A stretch of 64,000 bases of DNA. Source: Litchfieldia sinesaloumensis. Its GTDB lineage: Bacteria > Bacillota > Bacilli > Bacillales > Bacillaceae_L. The DNA lies in assembly GCF_900156865.1 (NCBI RefSeq), contig NZ_LT732529.1, positions 761,056 to 825,055 on the forward strand, in the 5' to 3' direction. Positions 54,919-62,577 of the stretch are shown piece after piece. How positions within the stretch are numbered: position 1 is the first letter of the stretch; each line of letters begins with the position of its first letter. The position numbers were made by a program, and so were the translations under genes. The notes under the pieces were generated by a model. It did not search any database, was not told the DNA's origin, and was given only the letters and a program-made list of their open reading frames with translations.

Positions 54919-55297
54919 ATTTCTTTGAACTTGTTGGCGTTGCTAAGACGTCCTCAAGTGGTGTAATAATTTCGTTTTTATCTACGTTTCCTTCGATTTT
55001 TTTAAGGACTTTATCATGTTGAACAATTAATAAGGAAGGATATTCCTCTACCTGATATTTCGTATATAGACGGCTTTCGTCGGAGGATACAACCTTCATG
55101 TTACCAATCTCAGTGGGATATTTATTTCTTAACTCCAGTAAGGCATCGTAGTAATTGCTTTCATTTCGTAGATTTTCCTCATCAGAAAAAAAAATAATCT
55201 GCTTTTCATCGGTTTCTGGCAGAACTGGTTGCTTGTCGTATGAAGAACACGAAGAAAGTATAAAAAAAGAAAGTATGATTAGAATGTAAGCTTTCAT
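54917..55297 (-). CDS. thioredoxin-like lipoprotein
   Basis: A 126-residue lipoprotein: signal peptide with lipobox LSSC (Cys near residue 17), then a thioredoxin-like fold region (QIIFFSDEENLR, LYTKYQVEEYPSLLIV with the cis-Pro place). No CxxC is present, so it is not a redox enzyme. ATG 55295-55297 is preferred to the upstream GTG 55309. B. subtilis has the unrelated small lipoprotein gene slp at this position. Function unknown. Confidence 0.75.
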   Translation of the reverse strand: MKAYILIILSFFILSSCSSYDKQPVLPETDEKQIIFFSDEENLRNESNYYDALLELRNKYPTEIGNMKVVSSDESRLYTKYQVEEYPSLLIVQHDKVLKKIEGNVDKNEIITPLEDVLATPTSSKK

Positions 55298-55546
55298 TTT
55301 TATAATCACTCTTCCATAAAATAGTCAAATGTATAGGTCTTTACTGCTATTAAAATAATACAAAACACCTATTTTTCATTTCCAATCTATTTTATCATGT
55401 ATTCAAAACATTCTTTCCGATGTAATCGATTTGTTACAAAAATGAAAAATACTACCAAATTTAAGCGCATATAATTAATATCGTAAAAATATTTATATAA
55501 AAAGACAAGCATACTCAAAGCCTATTTGTAAAAGGAGAGCTTTGTA

Positions 55547-55786
55547 ATGAAGATATATGTAATTGGATTAATTCAAATTTTAATATGGAGTGCATTTTCA
55601 TTGGTTACATGGCTATCTCAATCGGACAGTATGTTTGCGAAGGTAATACTACTAATTATCTTTTGTTATGTAGCCTTTTTAATTGCCACTAAGATTGGTC
55701 TGACTAGGAAAGGATCCTTGCTCGTAACAGTCATTTCATTCTTATGTTTTTTCTCGTTTGAAAAAGTATTTTGGGCACTAACCTGA
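55547..55786 (+). CDS. small membrane protein, 79 aa
   Basis: A 79-residue very hydrophobic protein with three membrane helices (about 3-23, 30-52, 57-78) and short charged loops. The ATG follows AAAGGAGAGCTTTGTA. I do not recognise the family. Monocistronic. Confidence 0.7.
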   Translation: MKIYVIGLIQILIWSAFSLVTWLSQSDSMFAKVILLIIFCYVAFLIATKIGLTRKGSLLVTVISFLCFFSFEKVFWALT

Positions 55787-55845
55787 TTTAAAAGACCTCG
55801 CTTTATTAGCAAGTCTTTAGTTTATGTCTAGGTGAATCATGGAAT

Positions 55846-55873
55846 AGAAAAAAATAGCCTTGGCGGCTATTTT
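55846..55873 (-). terminator. terminator of the DUF1885 gene
   Basis: Stem AAAATAGCC (55851-55859) with GGCTATTTT (55865-55873); on the minus strand it is followed by TTTTCT. It overlaps the stop codon. Confidence 0.75.
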
Positions 55874-56304
55874 CGTTTGTAAAAGTGCATTATTCTTCCG
55901 TTGAATAGGTGTAATTCTGCTTCAAGCTTTTTAGCTAAAAACTTACTTAGTTCATTAGCCTTACCCTTGTCGCCTGCAGTTGAACTTTGGGGTAGGGTAA
56001 TTTGGAGATATGGTTGTTCGGTCGTTTCGCCGTTTTCATCTGTAAGCAAATCATGGCCAACCCCAACAATGATTGCGTTATATTTTTGATGATCAGACTT
56101 TAAATAAAACCAATTATCTTGCTGGTTGCCCTCTTTAATTTGATATGGAAATGCAGCATTATCATAATCCCAATCAAGTTGTTTTCCAGTTTTACTTGTT
56201 ATTTCTTTGTAATAAGTAAAAAGATTTTTAACATCATCAAGCGAAATGCTGTGTACATTTGATGCAGGAACAAGTTTTATGTATGCGTTTTCCAAACTCT
56301 TCAC
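55867..56304 (-). CDS. DUF1885-family protein
   Basis: A 145-residue soluble protein resembling the DUF1885 family of Bacillus and Geobacillus (AYIKLVPASNVHSISLDDVK, TGKQLDWDYDNAAFPY, PYLQITLPQSSTAGDKGKAN). The identification is from memory of the family pattern. Function unknown. Start ATG 56302-56304 behind GGAGTGAAGA. Monocistronic. Confidence 0.7.
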   Translation of the reverse strand: MKSLENAYIKLVPASNVHSISLDDVKNLFTYYKEITSKTGKQLDWDYDNAAFPYQIKEGNQQDNWFYLKSDHQKYNAIIVGVGHDLLTDENGETTEQPYLQITLPQSSTAGDKGKANELSKFLAKKLEAELHLFNGRIMHFYKRK

Positions 56305-56446
56305 TCCTACTCCGATTGTATATCTATTATTCTAGCATTTTATGGGTGAGACTTACAACACTGATTAGCTGAAGGGACCTTGGTTTACATATTTACAATA
56401 TGTGCAAAATTAAGAAAAAAAACTAATAATGTTATACAATTAACCA

Positions 56447-56475
56447 TTGACTAACTTAATGTGACATACTACTAT
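56447..56475 (+). promoter_or_regulatory. SR1 promoter with a CcpN-type operator
   Basis: TTGACT (56447-56452), 17-bp spacer and TACTAT (56470-56475). TGTGACATACT (56460-56470) lies between -35 and -10 and fits the consensus I recall for the gluconeogenic repressor CcpN (TRTGHYATAYW) at all 11 positions. In B. subtilis SR1 is repressed by CcpN under glycolytic conditions. Confidence 0.75.
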
Positions 56476-56491
56476 ATAAGTAATATAACAT

Positions 56492-56505
56492 AAAGCGTTT
56501 TCAAA
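56492..56505 (+). promoter_or_regulatory. possible cre site downstream of the SR1 promoter
   Basis: AAAGCGTTTTCAAA fits the right-hand and central part of the CcpA cre consensus; three left-hand positions differ. Minor CcpA control of SR1 is known in B. subtilis. Confidence 0.5.
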
Positions 56506-56545
56506 TCGAGTTTTGGATTATTATTATTTGGGAGGGGCTTGAATA

Positions 56546-56662
56546 ATGGGAACTATCATCTGTCAAACTTGCAGCGAAACGATTGAGCACTTTGAATACG
56601 AGAAGGTAACAACACTTTATTCAACATGCGACCACTGTGATTGCCATCATGAAGAAAAGTGA
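56546..56662 (+). CDS. sr1P: SR1P, GapA-binding peptide
   Basis: A 38-residue peptide: MGTIICQTCSETIEHF, KVTTLYSTCDHCDCHHEE. Four to five cysteines are arranged as CxxC pairs, possibly a metal site. It is very similar to SR1P of B. subtilis, which binds glyceraldehyde-3-phosphate dehydrogenase GapA and promotes the GapA-RNase J1 interaction; the gene for RNase J1 (rnjA) is 9 kb away. ATG 56546 follows GGGAGGGGCTTGAATA. It is encoded inside the SR1 RNA. Confidence 0.92.
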   Translation: MGTIICQTCSETIEHFEYEKVTTLYSTCDHCDCHHEEK

Positions 56663-56681
56663 CTAATATTAACATATGAAA

Positions 56682-56714
56682 AAGCATGCAAATGAATTGC
56701 ATGCTTCTTTTTTG
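56682..56714 (+). terminator. terminator of SR1
   Basis: AAGCATGCAA (56682-56691) pairs with TTGCATGCTT (56697-56706), followed by CTTTTTT. Confidence 0.92.
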
Positions 56715-56769
56715 TAGTTTAGGAAATTATAAAAATAAACCTTGTGGAAAAGTTTATATTTAGTTTGTC

Positions 56770-57015
56770 TACGTCTAGCTCCAGCGCCTAGCCCCTCTCT
56801 GGTCTAGCCAATCTGTCAAGAAGGTTAAAGGGCAACCTTCTCGCCATATCCTCTTATGCTTGTCGGACTTGCACAGGACAAGGAACGCTTCGACAGCATC
56901 ATTATCGCACGAAGAAAATGCAAAGCATTTTCGAGGAAGTGCTGACATCGACGTTTGCCACAGGACGTGGCAGTTGTTAGTCGATGTTCAACCATCAAGG
57001 CGCTTGTGCTTTTGT
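56770..57015. repeat. Bacillaceae-type intergenic repeat element
   Basis: About 245 bp of non-coding DNA, richer in GC than its flanks. It begins CTAGCTCCAGCGCCTAGCCC and ends CAAGGCGCTTGTGCTTTT, with inverted AGCGCC/GGCGCT near the ends (56783-56788, 56999-57004). Internal hairpin AGAAGGTT/AACCTTCT (56819-56826, 56834-56841) and CTTGTCGGACTTGCACAGGA are features of a repeat that I recall from many Bacillus and Geobacillus intergenic regions. It has no open frame of note and is probably a non-autonomous (MITE-like) or structured-RNA repeat. Confidence 0.6.
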
Positions 57016-57019
57016 TCTT

Positions 57020-58492
57020 TTATCTGATAGCTCGATGTTCTTTGATGACACGTAAAGATTTTAATTCGTAGTCTTCAGGACCTTGTACAGGTAAGCCTGC
57101 TTCAATATTCATTTGAATATAATTAAGGTTCTCCTCAGTGATAATTTCTCCAGGAATAAAAATAGGTATACCTGGTGGATATACCATTACAAATTCAGCA
57201 ATTATTCGACCAGCTGATTCTGTAAATGGTACTACTTCTGTTTCAGAATAAAATGCATCCCGTGGTGTTAAAGCAAGTACAGGGATATCAGGTAAAAGTA
57301 CTTTTGGAACAATTCTAGACTCTGAAAGATGTGACACTTCATTTGATAAATTAGCAAGGGCATTAATCAGTAAATCAGCCTCTTTTTGGGTATCACCTGG
57401 TGTAACAATACATAAAATGTTGTAAAGATCAGACATTTCAACTTCAATATTATACTTTTCCCGTAGCCACACTTCAGCATCTGAACCTGTAATCCCAAGA
57501 TCTTTAACGGAAATAATCATTTTTGTAGGGTCAAAGTCGAATGTAGCTTTTGAACCTAAGATCTCTCGTCCAATACAATGAAGGTTTTCAATGGTATTGA
57601 TTTTGTCCCGCATATAATTGGCCAATTGAATCGTTTTTTCAATCAGTTCAAAGCCTTCAGTAACTAAACGTTTCCTAGCAACGTCTAGTGATGCTAATAA
57701 TAAATATGAAGTAGATGTAGTCGTAAGCATACTTAGGATAGATTGTACTCTGTTTGCTGACACTAGGCCTTCTCTTACGTTTAGAACAGAACTTTGCGTC
57801 ATGGAACCTCCAAGCTTATGGACGCTCGTTGCTGCCATATCAGCACCCGCCTGCATGGCGGATAAAGGCAAACCGTCGTGGAAGTGAATATGAACACCAT
57901 GCGCCTCATCAACTAGTACAGGAATGTCATAGGAATGGGCGATGTCAACAATTCTCTTAAGGTCCGCAGCAATTCCAAAGTAGGTTGGGTTAATGACTAG
58001 TAGTCCTTTTGCATCGGGATGCTGTTCGAGTGCTTTTTCGACAGAATCAGTCGTAATTCCGTGCGATATTCCTAAATCGCTATCAATTTCAGGATGAATA
58101 AAGATAGGAACGGCACCTGAGAAAACAACGGCAGACATTACAGACTTGTGTACGTTTCTTGGTACAATAATTTTGTCACCAGGTCCACAAACGGCCATAA
58201 CCATTGTCATAATTGCTCCACTTGTACCTTGAACAGAAAAGAAAGTATGGTCGGCACCAAACGCTTCGGCAGCAAGGTCTTGGGCTTGCTTTATAATTCC
58301 TTTAGGTTGATGAAGGTCGTCTAAGGGACCAATGTTAATAAGATCGATTGATAAGGCGTTATCGCCAATAAAGTTTCGAAAATCAGGGTCAATTCCTGCA
58401 CCTTTTTTATGTCCAGGAATATGAAATTGTGTTGGATTCTTCCTTGCATGTTCAATTAGACCAGTAAATAATGGTGTTTCATTTTGGGACAA
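57020..58492 (-). CDS. speA: arginine decarboxylase (Orn/Lys/Arg decarboxylase family)
   Basis: A 490-residue PLP enzyme of fold type I that converts arginine to agmatine for polyamine synthesis. HIPGHKKG at the N-terminus, VDEAHGVHI, PLP-lysine motif SVHKLGGSMTQSSVLN, and C-terminal domain with VYPPGIPI. Position after SR1 and before yktA is as for B. subtilis speA. TTG 58490-58492 is the start, behind GAGGTGTGG. SR1 next door regulates arginine catabolism through ahrC, so both belong to arginine/polyamine control. Lysine decarboxylase is the alternative activity. Confidence 0.9.
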   Translation of the reverse strand: MSQNETPLFTGLIEHARKNPTQFHIPGHKKGAGIDPDFRNFIGDNALSIDLINIGPLDDLHQPKGIIKQAQDLAAEAFGADHTFFSVQGTSGAIMTMVMAVCGPGDKIIVPRNVHKSVMSAVVFSGAVPIFIHPEIDSDLGISHGITTDSVEKALEQHPDAKGLLVINPTYFGIAADLKRIVDIAHSYDIPVLVDEAHGVHIHFHDGLPLSAMQAGADMAATSVHKLGGSMTQSSVLNVREGLVSANRVQSILSMLTTTSTSYLLLASLDVARKRLVTEGFELIEKTIQLANYMRDKINTIENLHCIGREILGSKATFDFDPTKMIISVKDLGITGSDAEVWLREKYNIEVEMSDLYNILCIVTPGDTQKEADLLINALANLSNEVSHLSESRIVPKVLLPDIPVLALTPRDAFYSETEVVPFTESAGRIIAEFVMVYPPGIPIFIPGEIITEENLNYIQMNIEAGLPVQGPEDYELKSLRVIKEHRAIR

Positions 58493-58816
58493 TTGATAAC
58501 CACACCTCTTTATATGAATTTCAGATTTAATAATGTTATTTTTCTATATCGAGTTGCAATGTAAAGCCCCTCGGTTTTCCTAAATTTACACTTTCGTTAC
58601 ATAAAACAAATGAATTATAGCACTTATTAATTGGTTTGCATACAAAAAATATTTCTCTATTATAAATTGTCTCAACTTCGGATAATTAAACATCTTTCGG
58701 GCTGTTAAACTTTGCTGTAAACACCTACCTTTGAGACCAACTAGAATATGACTACATAAATTAGAGGATTTTCCAGTAGAGATATCGAAATGGATTTATT
58801 GAAAGGTGGGAGTTTA
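58493..58816. other. AT-rich divergent intergenic region
   Basis: 324 bp between speA and the nitronate-monooxygenase-like gene. It must contain both promoters; no strong consensus match, T-box, riboswitch or repeat was recognised. Confidence 0.4.
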
Positions 58817-59776
58817 ATGAATTGGGAAACAAGAGTTTCAACTTTATTAGGAATTAAGTATCCAATCATTCAAGGAGGGCTTGCGTATTTGGCCTACTCT
58901 GAACTTGCAGCTGCGGTTTCAAATGCAGGGGGTCTTGGTCAAATTACTGCTATGTCACTAGACACACCAGAAGAATTACGTAAAGAAATTAAAAAGGTAA
59001 AGCAACTTACAAATAAGCCGTATGGTGTAAACTATGCGATAGGGCAACACGGCAGACCATTTTCGGATATGCTCGAAGTGGCCATTGAGGAAGAAGCACC
59101 TGTAATCACGATGACAGGTGGAAATCCTGCTCCAATCTTTGAACAATTAAAGGGTGTAAATACAAAAAAACTTGTACTTGTTGCAGCAAGAAGACAAGCT
59201 GAAAAAGCGGAGGAGTTAGGTGCAGACGCTGTTATGGTGGTAGGACAAGAGGGGGGTGGGCACCTTGGTAGACAAGATATTGGAACAATGGTACTTATTC
59301 CGCAAGTTGTAGATGCTGTCTCTATTCCGGTTATTGCTTCTGGAGGTATTGGTGATGGACGAGGTTTAATGGCTGCGTTAAGTTTGGGTGCAGAAGGGAT
59401 AGAAATGGGAACCCGATTTATTGCAACAAAAGAATGTGTTCATGCGCATCAAGGGTATAAAGATGCATTGATAAAAGGAACGGAAAATGATACAGTCGTG
59501 ATTAAACGTACCATTGGCGCACCTGGACGCGCTATCTCAAATGAATGGACCTCAAAAATTCTCGAGCTGGAAGAAGCAAATAGTGGCTATCAAGGATTAA
59601 AAGAATATATTAGTGGTCAAGCTAATATGAGCTATATATATGATGGTAAACTAAATGGTGGATTTGCTTGGGCGGGTCAGGTGATGGGTTTAATAAAGGA
59701 TGAACCTACCGTAGCTGAACTTTTTGAAAGGATCATTACAGAGGCAGAGCGAATTAGCAACAGATGGAGTAAATAG
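58817..59776 (+). CDS. nitronate monooxygenase / FabK-like flavoprotein
   Basis: A 319-residue FMN-dependent TIM-barrel protein: [20 protein letters not shown] at the N-terminus, [39 protein letters not shown]. Family members are nitronate monooxygenases (formerly 2-nitropropane dioxygenases) or enoyl-ACP reductases FabK; sequence alone does not decide. ATG 58817 is preferred (AAGGTGGGAG upstream) to the frame start at 58790. yktA begins 11 bp after its stop, so the two are co-transcribed. Confidence 0.87.
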   Translation: MNWETRVSTLLGIKYPIIQGGLAYLAYSELAAAVSNAGGLGQITAMSLDTPEELRKEIKKVKQLTNKPYGVNYAIGQHGRPFSDMLEVAIEEEAPVITMTGGNPAPIFEQLKGVNTKKLVLVAARRQAEKAEELGADAVMVVGQEGGGHLGRQDIGTMVLIPQVVDAVSIPVIASGGIGDGRGLMAALSLGAEGIEMGTRFIATKECVHAHQGYKDALIKGTENDTVVIKRTIGAPGRAISNEWTSKILELEEANSGYQGLKEYISGQANMSYIYDGKLNGGFAWAGQVMGLIKDEPTVAELFERIITEAERISNRWSK

Positions 59777-59787
59777 AGGTGAGTTTG

Positions 59788-60051
59788 TTGGATTATCAAT
59801 ATCCGATTTCATATGACTGGAATACAGATGAAGTCGTAGATGTGATTACCTTTTTTGAATGTGTTGAGAAAGCATATGAGAAGGGGATTTCAAGGGAAAA
59901 AATTATGCAGGCCTATAAACGTTTTAAAGAGATTGTGCCGAGCAAATCAGAGGAAAAACAGGTTTGCGGTGAATTCGAAGAAACAAGCGGATATTCTGCT
60001 TACCGTGTGATTCAAAAGGCAAAAAATAATACTGAAATCATCAAAATGTAG
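59788..60051 (+). CDS. yktA: UPF0223 protein YktA
   Basis: An 87-residue soluble protein of the UPF0223 (YktA) family: [65 protein letters not shown]. Function unknown. TTG 59788 (MDYQYP) is chosen as start because GAGGTGAG precedes it by four bases; a GTG at 59779 lies inside that box. Confidence 0.88.
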   Translation: MDYQYPISYDWNTDEVVDVITFFECVEKAYEKGISREKIMQAYKRFKEIVPSKSEEKQVCGEFEETSGYSAYRVIQKAKNNTEIIKM

Positions 60052-60053
60052 AG

Positions 60054-60081
60054 AAAGGATGTCTTAGGAGACATCCTTTTG
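60054..60081. terminator. terminator between yktA and yktB
   Basis: AAAGGATGTC (60054-60063) pairs with GACATCCTTT (60070-60079), then T. Serves yktA; convergent with yktB. Confidence 0.82.
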
Positions 60082-60111
60082 GTGCATATTTAACATAACG
60101 ATTATCAAAGT

Positions 60112-60747
60112 CTATTTTGAACTTTCTTGTGCCAACTGGTATAATGGAAGTAACTTTCTGAAAGTTTCATCAATTACTCGTACTAATTCTTCGGCTTCCA
60201 TTTCTACCACTCTTTCTTGAGGAATGTTTATTCCGCAAAGTATTTCAGCCTTTTTGACAGACTGTAATCGTGTAAACATTGCTTCCAATTCTTGCTCGTT
60301 AAGTTCTTGGTGTGTAAGAGTGTCTGGTTTTGTGTGGTCAATTGACCATACAAAGTGGTTAGGGACACTTTCTCTTATGTTCTTTGAATGACCCAATAAT
60401 GTTTTTCCGAATTCAGATTTAATTGGTGCCTCGTAAATGACAGCAAACCAAACAAAAAGATGTGTATTCCATAATCCAATTTGGAAATGAGGTAGCATTT
60501 TATATCCTCGTTTATTATTTGCAAAAGCTACCCACGTATCTTTAGGGGGATTGATTGTCCTTCTCGCATGCTTTGCCACATGAGCAAACATTTCATCACC
60601 TGTGAGGCTTGAAAGTGTAGGCGCAAAATGGTTACCTAGTTCCTCCAATTTAGGTCGTACATTAGTTATTAATGCATCCATCCGATTTTCAAGTCCATCT
60701 ATTGTAAATACTGCAAAGTCTTCTTTGGTAAATCCAGTAAAAGCCAT
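60112..60747 (-). CDS. yktB: UPF0637 protein YktB
   Basis: A 211-residue soluble protein of the UPF0637 (YktB) family: FTGFTKEDFAVFTIDGLENR, LGNHFAPTLSSLTGDEMFAHVA, RRTINPPKDTWVAFANNKRGY, FQIGLWNTHLFVWFAVIYEAP. Function unknown. The ATG follows TAGGAGGATTCATTA. Confidence 0.92.
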   Translation of the reverse strand: MAFTGFTKEDFAVFTIDGLENRMDALITNVRPKLEELGNHFAPTLSSLTGDEMFAHVAKHARRTINPPKDTWVAFANNKRGYKMLPHFQIGLWNTHLFVWFAVIYEAPIKSEFGKTLLGHSKNIRESVPNHFVWSIDHTKPDTLTHQELNEQELEAMFTRLQSVKKAEILCGINIPQERVVEMEAEELVRVIDETFRKLLPLYQLAQESSK

Positions 60748-60937
60748 TAATGAATCCTCCTATTTATCTGTCTACTTGTATTTTACCAAAAAGACGGCGA
60801 AGCGAAAACTAGCCTGCTCAAGCTTCTCAATAGGGCATATCTAGGTATACGCACATATTTGTTACGAGCTCGGAGTTTTCTCATAATATAAAGTAACTAG
60901 CGGAAATGGTCATTTGGAGGAAGTGGAGAATGAAATA

Positions 60938-61144
60938 GTGAAAGGGGTGCGGAAATTGAAACAAGTGATGAATGATTTGAAGCGAATAGACGGCGAAAAG
61001 CGTATGGCTGTGTTACGTTTAGAAGTTGATTATGAGTTGGCAACCCTTTATGATGCGATGATAGACAATGACGAAGTGAAAAAAGCAGAGAGTAAAAAGA
61101 AACTTAAAAAATTGAGTCAAGAAATGAGTAAACTTGAAGCATAA
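60938..61144 (+). CDS. small coiled-coil protein (position of ykzI)
   Basis: A 68-residue charged helical protein (LKQVMNDLKRIDGEKRMAVL, LEVDYELATLYDAMIDN, Lys/Glu-rich coiled-coil end). GTG 60938 is chosen with GTGGAG nine bases upstream; the frame also extends to TTG 60914. By position it could be the counterpart of ykzI of B. subtilis; sequence identity with it cannot be confirmed here. Function unknown. Confidence 0.65.
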   Translation: MKGVRKLKQVMNDLKRIDGEKRMAVLRLEVDYELATLYDAMIDNDEVKKAESKKKLKKLSQEMSKLEA

Positions 61145-61192
61145 ACTTTATCAACTTACTTCAAACTCCAACAATTAATATGTGAAAACGTG

Positions 61193-61221
61193 AAGCGAAC
61201 CAATATTGGTTCGCTTTTTCA
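61193..61221 (+). terminator. terminator after the small coiled-coil gene
   Basis: AAGCGAACCAAT (61193-61204) is followed at once by ATTGGTTCGCTT, a perfect palindrome, then TTT. Confidence 0.85.
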
Positions 61222-61313
61222 TATGGCTTGATTTACATAAAGTAGTACAGTAATCTTTAAAGAAGGATACTGAGAGTAAACTACTTTATTGTATAGAAGT
61301 GAGGTACATAAAT

Positions 61314-62108
61314 ATGGTTAATTGGGATGAAATAGAAAACTATGCAAAACACTGGATAAAAGAGGCAGGGGAGCGGATTCGTGATTCGTTTAAAATGGAA
61401 CTTGTCATTGAAACTAAATCAAATCCTGATGATCTTGTAACCAATATGGACAAAGAAACAGAACAGTATTTTATTGAAAAAATTCATGAGACTTTTCCTA
61501 CTCACAAGATTCTTGGGGAGGAAGGATTTGGGGATAAAATCCAGTCTTTAAGTGGGATTACATGGATTATTGATCCAATTGACGGTACCATGAACTTTAT
61601 TCACCAACAACGGAATTTTGCTATATCAGTTGCAGTGTATGAGGATGGTGTGGGTCAAATAGGACTTATTTATGATGTAATACATGATGAACTTTATCAT
61701 GCAAGAAAAGGAAAAGGGGCTTATTTTAATTCAACCAAAATCAAGCCTTTAGAAGATGTCCCACTTGAGAAAGCGATTGTTGCAATTAATGCAACATGGG
61801 TAACTGAAAATAAACGCATTGATCCTAAAATACTCATTCCAATTGTGAATGCTGTTCGAGGAACTCGTTCATATGGGTCGGCCGCATTAGAAATGGCATA
61901 CTTAGTAACTGGGAGAATTGACGTGTATATTACAATGCGTTTGAGTCCTTGGGATTTTGCAGCTGGTGTTGTCCTTTTAAATGAAGTTGGCGGAGTCATT
62001 ACCACTCTAGATGGCAAGCCCTTAAATTTATTAACAGAAAACAGTGTCTTCGTTGCAAGACCGAATTTACATCAAGAAATTTTTTCGAACTTCTTAAAAA
62101 GAAAATAA
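61314..62108 (+). CDS. suhB: inositol-monophosphatase-family protein SuhB (YktC)
   Basis: A 264-residue Mg-dependent phosphatase of the inositol monophosphatase family. Motifs: ILGEEGFGD, IDPIDGTMNFIH (metal and catalytic Thr), and WDFAAGVVLLNEVGG. Substrates may be inositol phosphate or related sugar phosphates. ATG 61314 is chosen (AGTGAGGTACATAA upstream); the frame extends to GTG 61299, which overlaps that box. Order yktB, small gene, suhB follows B. subtilis. Confidence 0.93.
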   Translation: MVNWDEIENYAKHWIKEAGERIRDSFKMELVIETKSNPDDLVTNMDKETEQYFIEKIHETFPTHKILGEEGFGDKIQSLSGITWIIDPIDGTMNFIHQQRNFAISVAVYEDGVGQIGLIYDVIHDELYHARKGKGAYFNSTKIKPLEDVPLEKAIVAINATWVTENKRIDPKILIPIVNAVRGTRSYGSAALEMAYLVTGRIDVYITMRLSPWDFAAGVVLLNEVGGVITTLDGKPLNLLTENSVFVARPNLHQEIFSNFLKRK

Positions 62109-62144
62109 ATCATTAAGAGCGTGGGAAGGCAAAAACAATGAGAG

Positions 62145-62206
62145 CCTCGGCGAATCAGCACCCAGATTTTTTTTCGAGCACTTAAAAATCTGAGGCATCG
62201 CCGGGG
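62145..62206. other. nested stem-loop after suhB
   Basis: Outer stem CCTCGGCGA (62145-62153) with TCGCCGGGG (62198-62206), inner stem CAGATTTTT (62163-62171) with AAAAATCTG (62184-62192). A further imperfect inverted repeat AACTTAACTCAG/CTGAATTAAGTT follows at 62214-62242. No T-run after it, so not a standard terminator. Possibly a small repeat element or structured 3' UTR. Confidence 0.5.
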
Positions 62207-62240
62207 GTTAACTAACTTAACTCAGGTAAACTGAATTAAG

Positions 62241-62426
62241 TTAAAGTTTGCCATTCTCACGCATTTTTTTCTTTGTTGTAAATCCTAAACCTGTCACAAT
62301 AATTACAGCAATAATAGACAGAATAATACCAAGGAGACTTCTTTCGCCAATCGCAACACCTATGAGCATAATACAAACCGCAGTTGCAATTGCAATGAGA
62401 AGCATTGGGATGTTTACATTTTTCAT
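62241..62426 (-). CDS. ylaF: YlaF-family small membrane protein
   Basis: A 61-residue protein with two membrane helices (about 5-27 and 30-49) and a basic tail. It resembles YlaF of B. subtilis, which likewise lies just before typA on the opposite strand. The ATG at 62424-62426 follows AAAGGGGCACATCCAG. Function unknown. Confidence 0.78.
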   Translation of the reverse strand: MKNVNIPMLLIAIATAVCIMLIGVAIGERSLLGIILSIIAVIIVTGLGFTTKKKMRENGKL

Positions 62427-62577
62427 CTGGATGTGCCCCTTTCCATAATTATTTTACAGATAAATATGTATTATTTCTACTCTTTGGTATATAATGTTTG
62501 AGTCTTTCATTTTTCAACAGTAAAAAAATGTAAAAAGTAAGATGTGTCCTTAAATTGATAGTAGGAGATGTGAAATA

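Larger units (their letters stand above)
56482..56713 (+). ncRNA. dual-function small RNA SR1
   Basis: The region from the expected start (about 56482) to the terminator includes the SR1P reading frame and a perfect terminator stem. Length (about 230 nt), the encoded peptide, the CcpN box and position next to speA match SR1 of B. subtilis, which pairs with ahrC mRNA and thereby affects arginine catabolism. The base-pairing region cannot be checked here. The exact 5' end is inferred from the promoter. Confidence 0.8.
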
